NCBI GenBank assembly: GCA_030248225.1
Contig: JASANE010020350.1
Location: 1 to 64,000 of the forward strand
Source: Trileptium ribeirensis
Lineage: Eukaryota > Nematoda > Enoplea > Enoplida > Thoracostomopsidae
Direction of reading: 5' to 3'
Length of the DNA: 64,000 nt
A model generated the notes under the pieces. It saw only the letters and a program-made list of their open reading frames with translations, was not told the origin of the DNA and ran no database searches. Shown here piece after piece: positions 49,605-62,400 of the stretch. A program made the translations under genes and the position numbers. The first letter of the stretch is position 1, and each line of letters starts with the position of its first letter.

Positions 49605-50032
49605 TCGAATTAAGCCTGCAAATATTTTGTTATAAAACCCATCATGATGCTGCAGAAACACCAGTGTAGCGAATACTATACAATTTTACAGCATGTGTTA
49701 ATTATTTTTATATATCATTTTATAAATTTTACTCAAAATCCGAGTAAATAGATGTTTTCATTTTGCTAAATCTAAAAACATATAAATGCATGGATCCTAA
49801 GTGTGGAAATTATTTTAGTCCAGCGTGTTTATTTAAATTCTCATAACTGTTATAAGTAAAAAATTTTATATAGTATCAATGGCGCAACAATTCAATTTTA
49901 ATAGTGTACACAGAAATTATAACAGATGCATGATAATTATAGACACAATCAAATTGTATAATTATATATAAAAAATAACAAGTTTAAATCGCTTTACTTC
50001 GTTACTTTGATGGAAATTCCTGCCCATGTGAC

Positions 50033-50095
50033 CTTTAGAAGTTGCACGTTATATTGCTAGAAGAAATGACCGCTTAGAGTGGGGTTTTTGGAAGC
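50033..50095 (-). mobile_element. Fragment of the CCTTTAGGGG MITE family
   Basis: CCCATGTGACCTTTAGA and the following GTTATATTGCTAGAAGAA and AGAGTGGGGTT words match the left 70 bases of the 22172 copy. The rest of the element is missing. Confidence 0.6.
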
Positions 50096-50213
50096 AATGC
50101 CATAAAATTGGGAACACACGAACAATTTTGTCTCGGAGGCAGATTAAGATTAATTACTGTATAAAGTCTCTTGGGAAAACTTGCTTACGATATACTGGGC
50201 ATAATAATAAAAA

Positions 50214-50610
50214 TACCGAAGGTATGTAAAGATCATTATTTATAAAACTTGCTTACGGAATAATAGGTAGGAGACCGAGAATATATACTATATGTAAAGA
50301 CCGTTCTTTAAAAATACTTCATCTTCCCATATTTACTTATCCAAGACAAAAAGTATACCGAAGGTATGCAAAGATCATTAGTGATAAAACGCTCAAACGC
50401 GCTTACGGAATGCTAGGTAGGAGACCGAGAAAATATATACTATATGCAAAGACCATTCTTTAAAATCTATCATCTGCCCCTATTTTTTTAGCCTAGACAA
50501 AAGTATACCGAAGGTATGCAAAACTCATTAGTGATAAAACGCTAAAACGCACTTACGGAATACTAGGTCGAGACCGAGTATATATATACTATATGCAAAG
50601 ACCGTAAACT
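50214..50610. repeat. Three degenerate tandem units of about 140-160 bp, each with a small hairpin
   Basis: Units start at about 50214, 50356 and 50516, each with ATACCGAAGGTATG (a 5-bp inverted repeat around GAA), followed by GATCATTA, CTTACGGAAT, TAGGTAGGAGACCGAG, TATATACTATATG and AAAGACC words. They lie directly downstream of gene B, within 150-550 bases of its stop codon. Confidence 0.8.
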
Positions 50611-50756
50611 AAATATATAATAGGTAAACTTTAAATATCGATTATTAATTTGTCATATTTCACCTAAAACTAAGAAGTCATTTCAAAGGAATTTCATTTA
50701 AAATAAACTAGAACAAACCAAATCTAAAAATAGCTAAATGTATTGATGGTTCTATG

Positions 50757-53401
50757 CTAATACATTTTGTCTCTCCATTGTTTTCTGTTGTAGCCATTGT
50801 GAGCGGGATCATTATAGTCCGTAAATTGACTTTTGCTCACAAATGATGTCGGTATTCCGCCACTGTATCCAGTTCTGCATGGTGGATTATAATTCGGACA
50901 CCAATCAGTAGAAACTTGACCAGCCGATCCATAATAACCTGCACTTGTATATCCATTGCTACCCGGTCGAGCATAGTCCCAACCTCTACGATTTTGGTGT
51001 TGCGATGAGGAATGATAGCCAGAACTATCATATCCAAAATTGTAATAATCACTAGCGTACCCTGTTGGATGTCGTTTATCGCCATGTTTTCGCTTATGAT
51101 ATCCGTTTACTCGTTTTGTTAGTTCTCTTGGTTTTCCAGATATTTTTGACGAATGATGTTGTTGATGGCGGGTTCCGCCAACTATATGGTTGCTTCTGCG
51201 CCCAGTAGACTCCGATTCTTCGACGATATAGATGCATTCTTGCTGTTCTTCTTGTTGGCCATCTTCTTGACTTTCTGCAGATGAATGATGGGTCTTATTT
51301 AGGCGTCGCCTATCGATCGACTCTTGAGAGCGTGTTCTCCGTTGTGTACGACGTTGTAACTTTGTCGTCTCAACTTTAATTGGAATTTCGACAACACGTT
51401 GGTCTCTCCGATGATGAGCGTCGTCGTGATCTATTTTCCGTTCATTGCGTTTCAGATCTGGTCCTAGAGTGGTGGAACGGTATGAATAGTGAGGTTTGGA
51501 AGTGCTTGAAACTGGTTTTCTCTTAACTGCATTGTCTAATGGTATATCCCTGCTGTTTTTGTTCCTTAAACGCTTTACAGCTTCACGATCGTCATCAATA
51601 CTATGTATGCTAAGCGTCGGCTTTGAAGCAGGTGCCGATTTCTCTGGTTTGTGCTGTTTCACAAATACATTGGAAAAGCGATGCGTAGTAGCATTACCAG
51701 ATTCCTGTTGCTCTTTAACTGTCGTAAACGATACTCTTTCATCACCATATTTACTAACACCAATTGCTTCATCAGTACATCTGGCGTTTGCAAGGTCAGA
51801 AATTTTCGTAGCACAAGCTCGCTCGTAGTGCCGAGGTGTCGGATCATTTTGATGCTTTTCACAAGATTCTGCCGATTTCTCACGCCGAGGCAATGTACTC
51901 TGAGCTGGTGTAGGAGGAGAGCGTTCGATACCGATCGATCGTCCTGCCAAAACGTCTTCTCTAAACTTGGCGGCATAAAAACGCCGAACAGTTTCAGCGT
52001 CTGCTGAAACTCTAGATATATCTGACCGCATCTGTGATCCGATTCCAGTTATAGCCGCGTTTTTGTTAACTGCTCCGCCAGAGATATAGTAAACACTTGA
52101 CATAGTATCAACTACATCAGCTTGAACACAGCAAGCCTTACCACCTTGATTGACAGTTGTTTTGGTTTGTTCTCCACACACTTCGTTCAATGATCCACAA
52201 AGCTTTGCGGCATTCAGTGTGAGGACGAGTAACCCGGGAGATAGGAAAAGTAAGCAATGGACAGCGCTTAATGCCGCTTGTAAGACTACTATTTTCAATA
52301 GCTGCCATTTAGCCTCCGTATTTCCAACTATAAGCGGTGGTAATGCGGCAGTGCATAGCAGCAATGTTGACCCAATACTCGGTCCTGTGCATGACTGATA
52401 CATATAGGCGAAGCGAGAGCTGATATATGGCGAATCGTTGTTAATAAAATGATAAGAAGTCGTTACAAATAGTGCCGATGTGTATGTTAAGCCGCATACA
52501 ATGACGTTCAAATTTGGAATATTCAGGGGAACAGACCAAAATGCTGATAATCCCAAAGTTCCACAAATTACAGACAACACAACGATGCCATGGAGTGCAG
52601 CTACCACAGGCTGAGCTAGTAGAATTAGCATCAAACCGGACGAGACAATGGTATAAATGAGGATTGTATAGAAGGCAATTGGTTCTACAGCTACATCGTG
52701 TTCAAGTAGAAATACTGCAGGCGTCCGAAAAACCAGTGGGATATGAGCTGCCTTAGCTTTTGACAATAGTTCCTTGATGATCCTATTACGAGCAACACTG
52801 CCAGCTTTGTTCAGCTCGATATACATTCGGCTAGCAATAATTTCTTCATGATATTTATCGAGGCGAATATTTGCAGAATGCTTTTGTTGAAAACGGGCAT
52901 CCTTAAGAAAAACCATTCGTAGTACAGGAACAAAAGTTTCGCCGCTAATATAATATATAGATTCACGTTCAAATTCAAGAAAATCCCGTAACCAACTGTC
53001 AATTTTGATCGCATACTCGTTATGTTTGTCTACCCAGTCCAACATTGCAATAATCGATTCACGAACACGAGGATGGTAGTAATTCATCGGGCCTTCAAAT
53101 CGGAGTTCCAAGAAGTTATCAGCTTCATGAGCAAATAGGTCGCGGTAGTTGTCGAGATATGATTTTATGTTTGATCCTTGACGGAGGTAATTTTCTGGGT
53201 ACAATCCAATATTTAATGACGTTGTACAGCCCCATACAGAAAAGATCAGATAGATTATATACGCAAGCGCTCCTAAATATCGAACTCCTGGGAGTGAGAG
53301 AATTCGTATAATTGCTGATATTTCTGTTTTTATAAAGAGAACGTTCTGTTGGCGCCGCAATCGCTTTGTGTTAACAAAGCACATATCTGAAGGCTGATCA
53401 T
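50757..53401 (-). CDS. Gene B last exon: second RND half and long C-tail
   Basis: It follows TTTTTTTTCAG and starts in phase with DQPSDMCFVN. It contains YLGALAYIIYLIFSVWGC (second TM1-like helix), a loop with the family words LYPENYLRQGS, then helices around 810-960 including NVIVCGLTYTSALF. The tail first is Arg/Glu/His-rich, then Tyr/Gly/Ser-rich near the end (words such as FGYDSSGYH and TSAGYYGSAG). The stop TAG is at 50759-50757. Confidence 0.8.
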
Positions 53402-56400
53402 CTGAAAAAAAATCATGAAATTATAGTATTTAATAACCTTTATTCGAATAATAGACATATAGGTACAGTGATACAAATTTAATCACGTACTTTAAAGAAT
53501 GGTTGATTTTGGATTCTATTTATATATGCTTTAACTCTGAAGCGTAGCCTTAATAGCCTCCCCCCTGAGGCCCAATCCATATATGAACATTATACCCGTC
53601 GACCGTTTGTGAACATAATTTGCATTGCCGCTAATATAACACATGGATGCATGACCAACGTCGAGAAAATCCATCAACCAATTGTCAATTTTTGGCAGAA
53701 TACATGTTTGTCTTTCCAGTCCAATATTTCAATTAATTCGATTGAAACAGATGTTGACTAGCTGACACAACCGTTCATGAATAGGTCACTTATATATATA
53801 ACATGGATTTTTTTTCGCAGGTTTAGTTTTTGTCCAACGTTTTTGAAGAGATCTCACACCGTTATAACATTCTGATCAACAACTTGATGTATGAACTGGT
53901 TGCTATGAAATTTCGTTAAAATATTTATCTAATTTGTATGTAATATAGAAAAGCTGAGTAATTTTGAACAATTTTCATGCACTATCGATTTTAATTAACT
54001 TTTTTCAAATATTGGTGAAGATATCTTAAAAAGATTCGTTCCATATTCAAGATTTTAGCTAAGAACTTTAGAGCAAAATTTAACAAAATTTTATCATTTT
54101 CTCAATTCTAAGAAATTGAATTTGAGAATAGTATTCATACGTTAGAAGAACTGTTATAGCAAGTTTGGAAATGTTTGGAGCAAAATTTAGCAAAATATGC
54201 GTTCAACTTTGAAGCGTCGCGATGTATCACATTTTGAATTACCAATGTCAGGTTAATTTTGGTTAAATACTGTTTACTTTAAGGATGCTCCTTCAAATTG
54301 TTGTCTGCGGGAAGCGGGTAAATTGATATTACCTGGAGTCGAAGCTAAAATTGGGCGTTGTCCGTCCATCCGTCTGTTTTACTGTACATGCCGAAGACTA
54401 CCTCTACCGGTTATAAATAAATTTTCGCGATTTTAAAATATAAAAAAACTCATTTCCGCACATTCAATATTTTTTATTTTATATTCTTAATTTTGAGGTG
54501 TTACATTAGCTCATTGGGTGCTAAACGTAAACGGTGCTAAAATAGTCTTTTTGAGCATATGATGATTTAAGGCATTTTCCAAATTGTTGAATATGAAAGT
54601 CTAGTTTGAGAAGTAGAATTGATAGTTAGTAAATATATATATTTGCTTATAAATTTAAAGCTAACCTTAAATTTTTTGTGTGTTACGCAAATCTTCATTT
54701 GCTCTTATCATCTTTACAAAATTTACTTAATACACTTATTATTAGGATAGTAAAAACTCATCGGTGAGCAAAAAATTAATCCTTTTTAACGCCTGCAGTT
54801 GTTTGTCAATATCCAGTCATGTTTCAAAGCGTTGCATTAACTAAATTAGCTGCGTACTACACGGTTGCACGCTCGTAGCTATTCGTTATCTTTGCGAAGA
54901 GTCTTAAGGATGCTAGTAATAGCTTCGAGATAGCTCAATAAATAGTGAATGTGATTTTAACGCTAGTGTTCGGCGTTCGGTGTACTTGCGGCGACCTACA
55001 ATAATTGTCGGTATACGAAACACAAATTAGTTCAGGACATCAAGAGTTAATTAAAATTTAATATACTCTTTCATTAGTTTATTTACATTCCTACAATCAA
55101 TATATTCAACCCAAACGAAGCTTTATCATTTCAATTTGATATGATCTCTGTATGTTCATGTTATTATTAAATACTCAAATTTTGATCAAACTTTGACGGT
55201 AATTTTCAAAGGAAAATTACAATGTTTCAAAATTTTAGATCAAAATTATAGCTCAAACTTTTTCCGGTAATACAACTCGGCGATGGTTGGCTACAGGAAT
55301 ATCCTTGAAAAGTTTCAACAGTGTTTACACGTTCAAGCTTACCAAAAATGCAAAAAAGATGCTTTCAAATTTTGATCGAAATTTGACCAAAATTGAGCTG
55401 AAATTTTGATCAAAATATGAGCAAAAAGTTTGAGCGTGTGAACACGCCTTACAGAACCGGAGCAGAACTGCTGTCGAAATTTCACCACAAATATGCAAAC
55501 CATATGTCTTCTTCTCTACCGGTACACATAATGTATTACAACGAAAACAAGTGTACAGTTTATTCTCCACCACCCTACGGGATACTGGTGTATAAAATAT
55601 TTAATTAGTAAATAACAGGGTTTTGATAAACAAACTGTAGCTAGCTGCGTTATATCTAACAAGCTACTGTCGTGTTGTTCCGTATAGCGCTGAGCTGTTA
55701 TGCGTAAAGGGGTGATGATTCTATTGTCTTTTCTCAGACGAATTTCCTTATGTTCTAAAGGGTTGCTCAAACTGGTTGTTGGAAAACTTTACGAAACTAA
55801 CTGGATTTAGATTCAACGCATTATGTAAAAATGTCTTGGTTTCGAATGCCCATATTTAATCACGGATTAACAATTTTAATGTATATTCTATCTTGCGAAA
55901 ATGATATTGCCACGTTTATATGTATTCATTATGGTAAAAAATTAACGGATTATATAATTTAAGGCACCGAAAATGTACTTACATGTTTGATAGCAGAAAT
56001 AACTAATAATGCTTGAAAATATACTACTCTAAGCAAAACTTGCTCAGAAACCCGCACATCCGTGTTACGACACTGCTTAACGCTCAACCGGCATCAGAAC
56101 CGTTTATTATAAATAATTGTTGTCTATCTGTTATGGCTGCTTGACATATTTCTTTTGTGACGATAAGTGTCTATGGCTTAACCCTTTCATATTCACCTCT
56201 GCCAATTGCATTGACGCATATTGCCCCGCGGTGTATTAACTAAGTATGTTGCGTTGTGTATGTTTGCACACGTGTTGTTATTCGTTCGCTTTGTGAGGTT
56301 CATAAAGGAACCGAGAAACAGCACTGAGATAGCTCGGTGGTTTACCACCAGCACCATCAGGGCTCGATCCGCGGGGTGGATTGTTGAAAATAGTTCGATC

Positions 56401-59400
56401 GCGAAACTGGCTCTGGTTAAAGAAATGCTTGACACAGATGCAACTACTATAATTGTTGTTTCGATGCGACCACATGACTAGTTCGCGTGGAGTTCCTGTT
56501 AAAATTATTTACATTTTCTGCTGGGTTTTCAACTGCGTGCTGTTCATAACAATAGCATTCGGCAGAGTGTGGACAACTTAAAATACACATAAGTCCTCAT
56601 GATAGCCACGTAACGAAATGATTTACTAGGATTAGTACCCAAAGTGGAGATGAGATTCATGTGTTTCCAATGAAAATTATTATCCGCGTGCTCACTATTT
56701 TTTAAATAAATGTATAAGTCATCATTTTTTTAAATAAATGCAAAAGAATTTAGAACTAAAAGTACAAATTCTACCAACAAAACATATATACGCCGAAAAT
56801 TTGAGATAAATCAGAACAGTTCAGCAACTATCAGATCATAGTTCTGACGAATATTGGTTCCGATCCCAAATATATATAAATTATTACCCCGTTGTTTCCG
56901 CGTACGATCGGTTTCTGATATTTTTGGTATAACATTAAAAGGCCTATAAATTTACAAAAAAAAACAAATATTAAAATAATATTATAAAACAAATATTCTT
57001 TCATCGTTGATTGAATTTTAGGGAGAACAATATTTTACTGAAAGAGGATTCTTTTACAGGTGTCGTCGGTGCATATAGTGCTATAAAACATATTACTGTG
57101 AGCAACAGTGTGTGCAAGACTGACGCTTGTTATATAATTATGATGTTCAAATAGTAGTAGCAATCTTTATCTCAGAAAGATTATGTGATCAAAAACGTGA
57201 ATACATTCTCAAATACCATGTTTGTCAGTAGTTTAGCCTTAGTAAAGTTTTGTCTAAGCCGATGTTGAAGGTACCGTTGGAATCTATTATTTACTTCAAT
57301 CTGGTTTATCTATTCAAGTTCCTTCTTCAAACGATCATATATTATTTTGTCTCTCTAAGCCTGAACGCAAACCTAAGCCTAAACTTAAACACTGAAGTCG
57401 TTGCCTGGACTAACAACCTATCTGAACTCAATTTTTGTCCTAAGGCATGTATGCCAAGTTTTCAACCTCTTTTTCGTAAGGGTGAATTGACGCAATCCAA
57501 ATAATTTGAATAAAAAAACTCAAATATCAACTACAGAACGTACTTATATATAGTTTGTCATCAATCTTCGATTGACAACAACTATAGAAGCTTTGTCCAG
57601 CTATTTCACGTTTTGCCGACAGAAACAACGTAGATGCAAAAAATGTAACGATAAAAACAAGTGCCAAAACCATTGTAATCGTCGCCTGAGTGAATCCGTA
57701 CGACAGCACTGGAATCGCATTAATGTCGCTGCATAGTAAACATGCACCATAAGCTAGTGATACGGACACAAAGTAAACGATAACTGACGTTCCTTCAATG
57801 CCAAAGTAGAATCTAAATTTGCATGCAGCGCTAAGATCTTCATGACCATACTTACGCCAACTTGTTATCAGGTTAAACATAAAATGAGCAATTACACCTA
57901 AAATAAAAGTACACATATAATATTAAACTTTGTAAAACTGGAAATGTATATATATTTAGTTTTTCATCTTTTCAAACTAAACATGCTCTCGTGCACCATG
58001 TTTTCCAAAGCAAATTTGTATGTATCCGAGCCAAATAGATAAAAAACATCATTGCTCTTGTGTATATCATAAAATGAGAGCTAGTGACAACCTACACTTT
58101 TAATCCAAATTCAAGCACAATGATAGAATTATACATTAAAAGAACATATTTCGCTAGTTTATCGCGTTATACTAAGTTTTGGAAAACTGCAGCTTCTAGC
58201 TGTTCCAAACCTCTATAAAACAAAAATTAAAAATTAGTTATAGTCCGAAAATGCGAACGAAATAAACGCTGATATGAGGCAAATTACAACCATGGCATCT
58301 ACTATCATGCATTATAGCTTAAATTATTGCTGTTGATGTTTCAATTGCACCGGGAAAATTGGAGGATCGTTGCTTTCAAATATCTATTAAAAGAAACCAA
58401 ACTCAGGATTTTTCATAGCGACTCCAAAAACCATTGTATTAAGTTTGGTCCAATTTTTAATCGTGGCAACTAGGTTGCGTATTTAAAAATTAAGCAAACA
58501 AAAAGTGTTCCGCATTGTCTACCGCTCATGATAGCGCTCATGATCGTGTCTCTACACTGCCATTATAAATCGATACAGAGTTTTAACTTCAAGGAGTCCC
58601 ACTGATCTTGCTAAAAAGCATTGGGATCCCAACCAGGGTATGAGAAATTCTCAATTTCAATGTTGGCTGAATTCGTTGTTTCTGTGCATCTGTGGACTTT
58701 GGTCTGTTCTAGCACTCGATCATAAAGATTCAGCAACAGCTCAGTATTCCGTTGTGACTTACTTCTCGTGGGAAGTTAAAAACCTTTTCAAGCTAACCTT
58801 CTCAAATGCTGAAAACTTTACACTGAGTAGCTTGGTCAAACAGAATTTTTAGAGCCCTATAGATAATGTTTATATGCCGCAGTGGGAACTCATTGTTTGT
58901 GTCGGGGTTGCCTGAATTCCAGACCAATATAGATGCAATATGCAACTGTATATTTTTGGTTGTCAAATGAAACTATTCTCGACTTTAAGATCTATTTCCA
59001 ACTACCGTTGAGCCTATATTATACTAACTTCGAAAAGACCAGTTTTTGTATTACATCCGTAGTTTTATGGAAAAGACGAGCAACACGTTATACTATTTTG
59101 TAGCAAATGGAATTTTCACGGTGGTTAGGATCTCGCCGACCGGGGTGCTTTTGTGTATAGAATATGTAGCTAGACTAATTCTATGTTTTGTATCAAGTGA
59201 GGCCGCGATTCAACTTCAAATCTGTCGGTACAGTATGTAGATATTTTTATTGTTAATAATAATTAACTAAATATTTTCATTGATTTGGCCATTACTTAAA
59301 TTCCAGACCTATACTTACTAGGTATAGGGCGCAGCTGTGTTAACTCATCATTTCGTATTAATCGGGGCAATACCTAACTTAAAAGAGTTTATTTGGGAAA

Positions 59401-62400
59401 CCTTTTTGGATATTTCTTTCCTATAAAAAAGAAAAGTTTTTCTCAATCGTTTTGTACACAGCGAATGTGAATTCAAAATACAATTGAAAACGGACGATCC
59501 AGTTAAATGGAAAGACACGGGGGTTATTGGATTGCTGAACACATAAAATAAAGCATAGATAGAAATAGAAATTGTGCGCAACGTAAAAAGAAATTAACCT
59601 GTAAGTGGAAATAATGCTGCAAAAGCACCGACTTCCATGCTGGATTTGGACCAAATCGTCGCTCCGTATCCGCTAATGACCGTGGCGCAGCATGCTACTC
59701 CAGCTGCAAATCCTGTCCACAACTTTGCACGAGCACCACAATACGGACCCTGAAATAAATCGATATATTGCCGTAGCGTCCTTGCTTACCTATATATGTG
59801 CATAGCTTATTCAATTTGCTTCCAGCACTACTGGCATCGTATTTACGGTGGGGTTTACCCTAGATAATGTAAAACAGTACATAGCGAAAATTCAATTTCA
59901 AGACTTTGCCACCCTAGGTGACGTGCTGCCATTATATATTCAAAAATAGAGACAAGCCTCTCGCCAGCATACATCCCAAGAACGCTCAATTTCAAACAAA
60001 ATATGTTATGATACACAACGTTTGCAGGTTAAAAATAGAGATTTTAGTTTTTCAGCGAACCTATAACGAAATGCATTACTTAGCTAGTGCATATGTCAAT
60101 TGCATATATTTCTATATCTAAGTCAGCAAAAAAACGACTATAGCTGGGCAACATACCAAATGGTCTCGTTGTCAACTTAGTGTCTCGTTGTAGAGTAAAG
60201 GAAATAACAATATAGTGATTTACATAGCGAACTAATTTGCTGCAAATCAGTTCATTATGCAAATCACTAGCATTGATATTTATTGGTCTTGGTTATCACG
60301 ATTCTCAGTGAAATATGTAGAACATTCAGTAATATAAGTAGCACTAACGGTTGGGCAAAATTATATCGCGTTGAAACGGAAACGTCGGGTTTACTGCAGT
60401 GCATACTATGACGGATATACGCTATGCTTATTATGATTGCAAACATTAAAATATCGAACACATGAACATACTCCGCGATATATGTCAGACCCAACCGTTA
60501 ATATAACAGCAAATTAGTTTGCTACGCAAATAATAATTTTGGTATTTCTTGACTATCTGAAAAAGCGTAACTTCACTTGGTTATAATTCCTGTGTCGTTT
60601 AATTAACCACCAGTGCCTCTATGACAAAATTACGGGAGCTAGCAGCATTCCAGAACAAATAAATTGAAACGAAATATAAATTTTGCTAATAGCGCTTATT
60701 AGCTGTAAAATTACTAATCGAGAAATAATATTTGGAATATTGTAGTCTTTCAATTACATACCCTATAAGTTCAACCCAAAATCAATAAATTAATTGAAAT
60801 GTTACTAACTTGGAAATAAATAATGCACCACAGTATACAAACAGCAACGGAGATTCCCAAGTATGCCAGGACATCCCGAAAAACGTTTATAGATTCTTCC
60901 AAAAATGCAGTGTACGACCACCAACTCATCGACAACTGTAAGTTATGTCGCTCACGATCGATTGTTTCAGCGAATCGCTTTCCCCATTCTTCGACTATCT
61001 TCAAGAATTTAGCCTTTGTCGTGAGTTTAAATTGCATTCGTAACGCTTCAGCACTTTGAAGAATTTGGGAAGGTGTCAGTCGAATACCGCCAAATGTTCT
61101 ACCCAAATAAAGTGATCTATTTTGTTCACGAACCCAAATGCTAGGATAGGTTAGTTGAAATAATGAGGCTGGAGATGCAAGCGACACACCGGTTCCGATG
61201 ACGCTCGCTGCAGCATTCATAATAAGAAAAACTGGATCTACTTCACACGTCAAACGATCAGGGTAGCGACATAACTGTGGATAGCGGTAGATAGCGGTTG
61301 CTGGTGGATTCCGTTTTTCATCCGGCGGTTCAATTGCAATCCCAATATCCTCCAAATTTGCTCGTAGAGCAAGATAACGGTCCATAATCTCCTCCCTAAA
61401 CATATCGCTTGGTTCCAAGTCGTTGTAAGTTCCAACGGGATTGTAACGCGGTGCTTTCATGACAACAGCAAAATCGCTCCGTGACATTAAATCAATGCCG
61501 TCGTAGCGAGGATTAGTCGCATTAAACATCACAACTGGTCGGAATATTTGTGCTTTCATAGAGCTATTGTGCATCATCTGTAAATGATTGTTCGGATAGT
61601 AGCTGCTACGTGACATTTGTCGTGGCGGCATAAGTGAATCAAATATAGGCTCGATTTGCAGTGAATTACGATTCATTATAACACCAACGTAGCATATCAT
61701 GGCTGCTATAAGTGGCAACGCTATGAAAAGCAATGGAATTTTGGCAATTGCACCAGCTAGACATCGCAATGTTGGACGAATTGCACGTTGTTCGATAAAT
61801 GCAAAACAGCAAAGGCGAGAAATTTCGAATGTTTCTGTAAAAAAACGTAAATTGTATCGTGTCAAAAATATGTCTAAAGTTCAACGGTTGAAATAAGCAA
61901 ACAACAATATATATTTATATTTAACATTAATAAACTTTAAATTTGCTATTAATCGCGTTTGTAATTTAAAACCTCTATCCCAAATAGGGTGCTTTACTAA
62001 TATTTATTCATAAACTGTAGGTTTAACCAGTGTAATAAACAACTCCTAATATATTTATCAGCCGTTGTTTAACATTTGATTAAACTAATGAAAGAAACCT
62101 CTAAATTTATAATTTTACAAATATTAATTAAAATTGTCAATTCCGTGATTTTTCTACGGATTGAACGCGTTGTAATCAAATTTTATTTCTGTCACAGTGT
62201 AGTTGTTTTGTGAGCTGTACCCTCGAAATTTGGGCAGCTATCTTCCCACGTTTTTGTCTATGCAAAGTTGGTGCGGTTTGTAGCTGTTAGCTACATTCTG
62301 TTCATTCAAATTTGTATATAAATCAAGATATGTGGCTACATTTCAAGCTCTTTGAAACCGAACTCTACTGTCCAGACATCTAAAATTCAATGCAGGGAAC

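Larger units (their letters stand above)
46864..50756. other. Convergent intergenic region between genes A and B
   Basis: It holds both 3' ends and several repeats listed separately (47370, 49394, 50033, 50214). I see AT-rich 3' sequence but no canonical AATAAA that I would assign to gene A; ATAAATAATAATG near 47010 is a candidate region. The small plus-strand frames near 47953-48395 show no family motif. Confidence 0.5.

Noticed and set aside
55325..55573. ORFs overlapping the MITE at 55172-55450
   Set aside because: They lie in a transposon inside an intron and come from its inverted-repeat composition.
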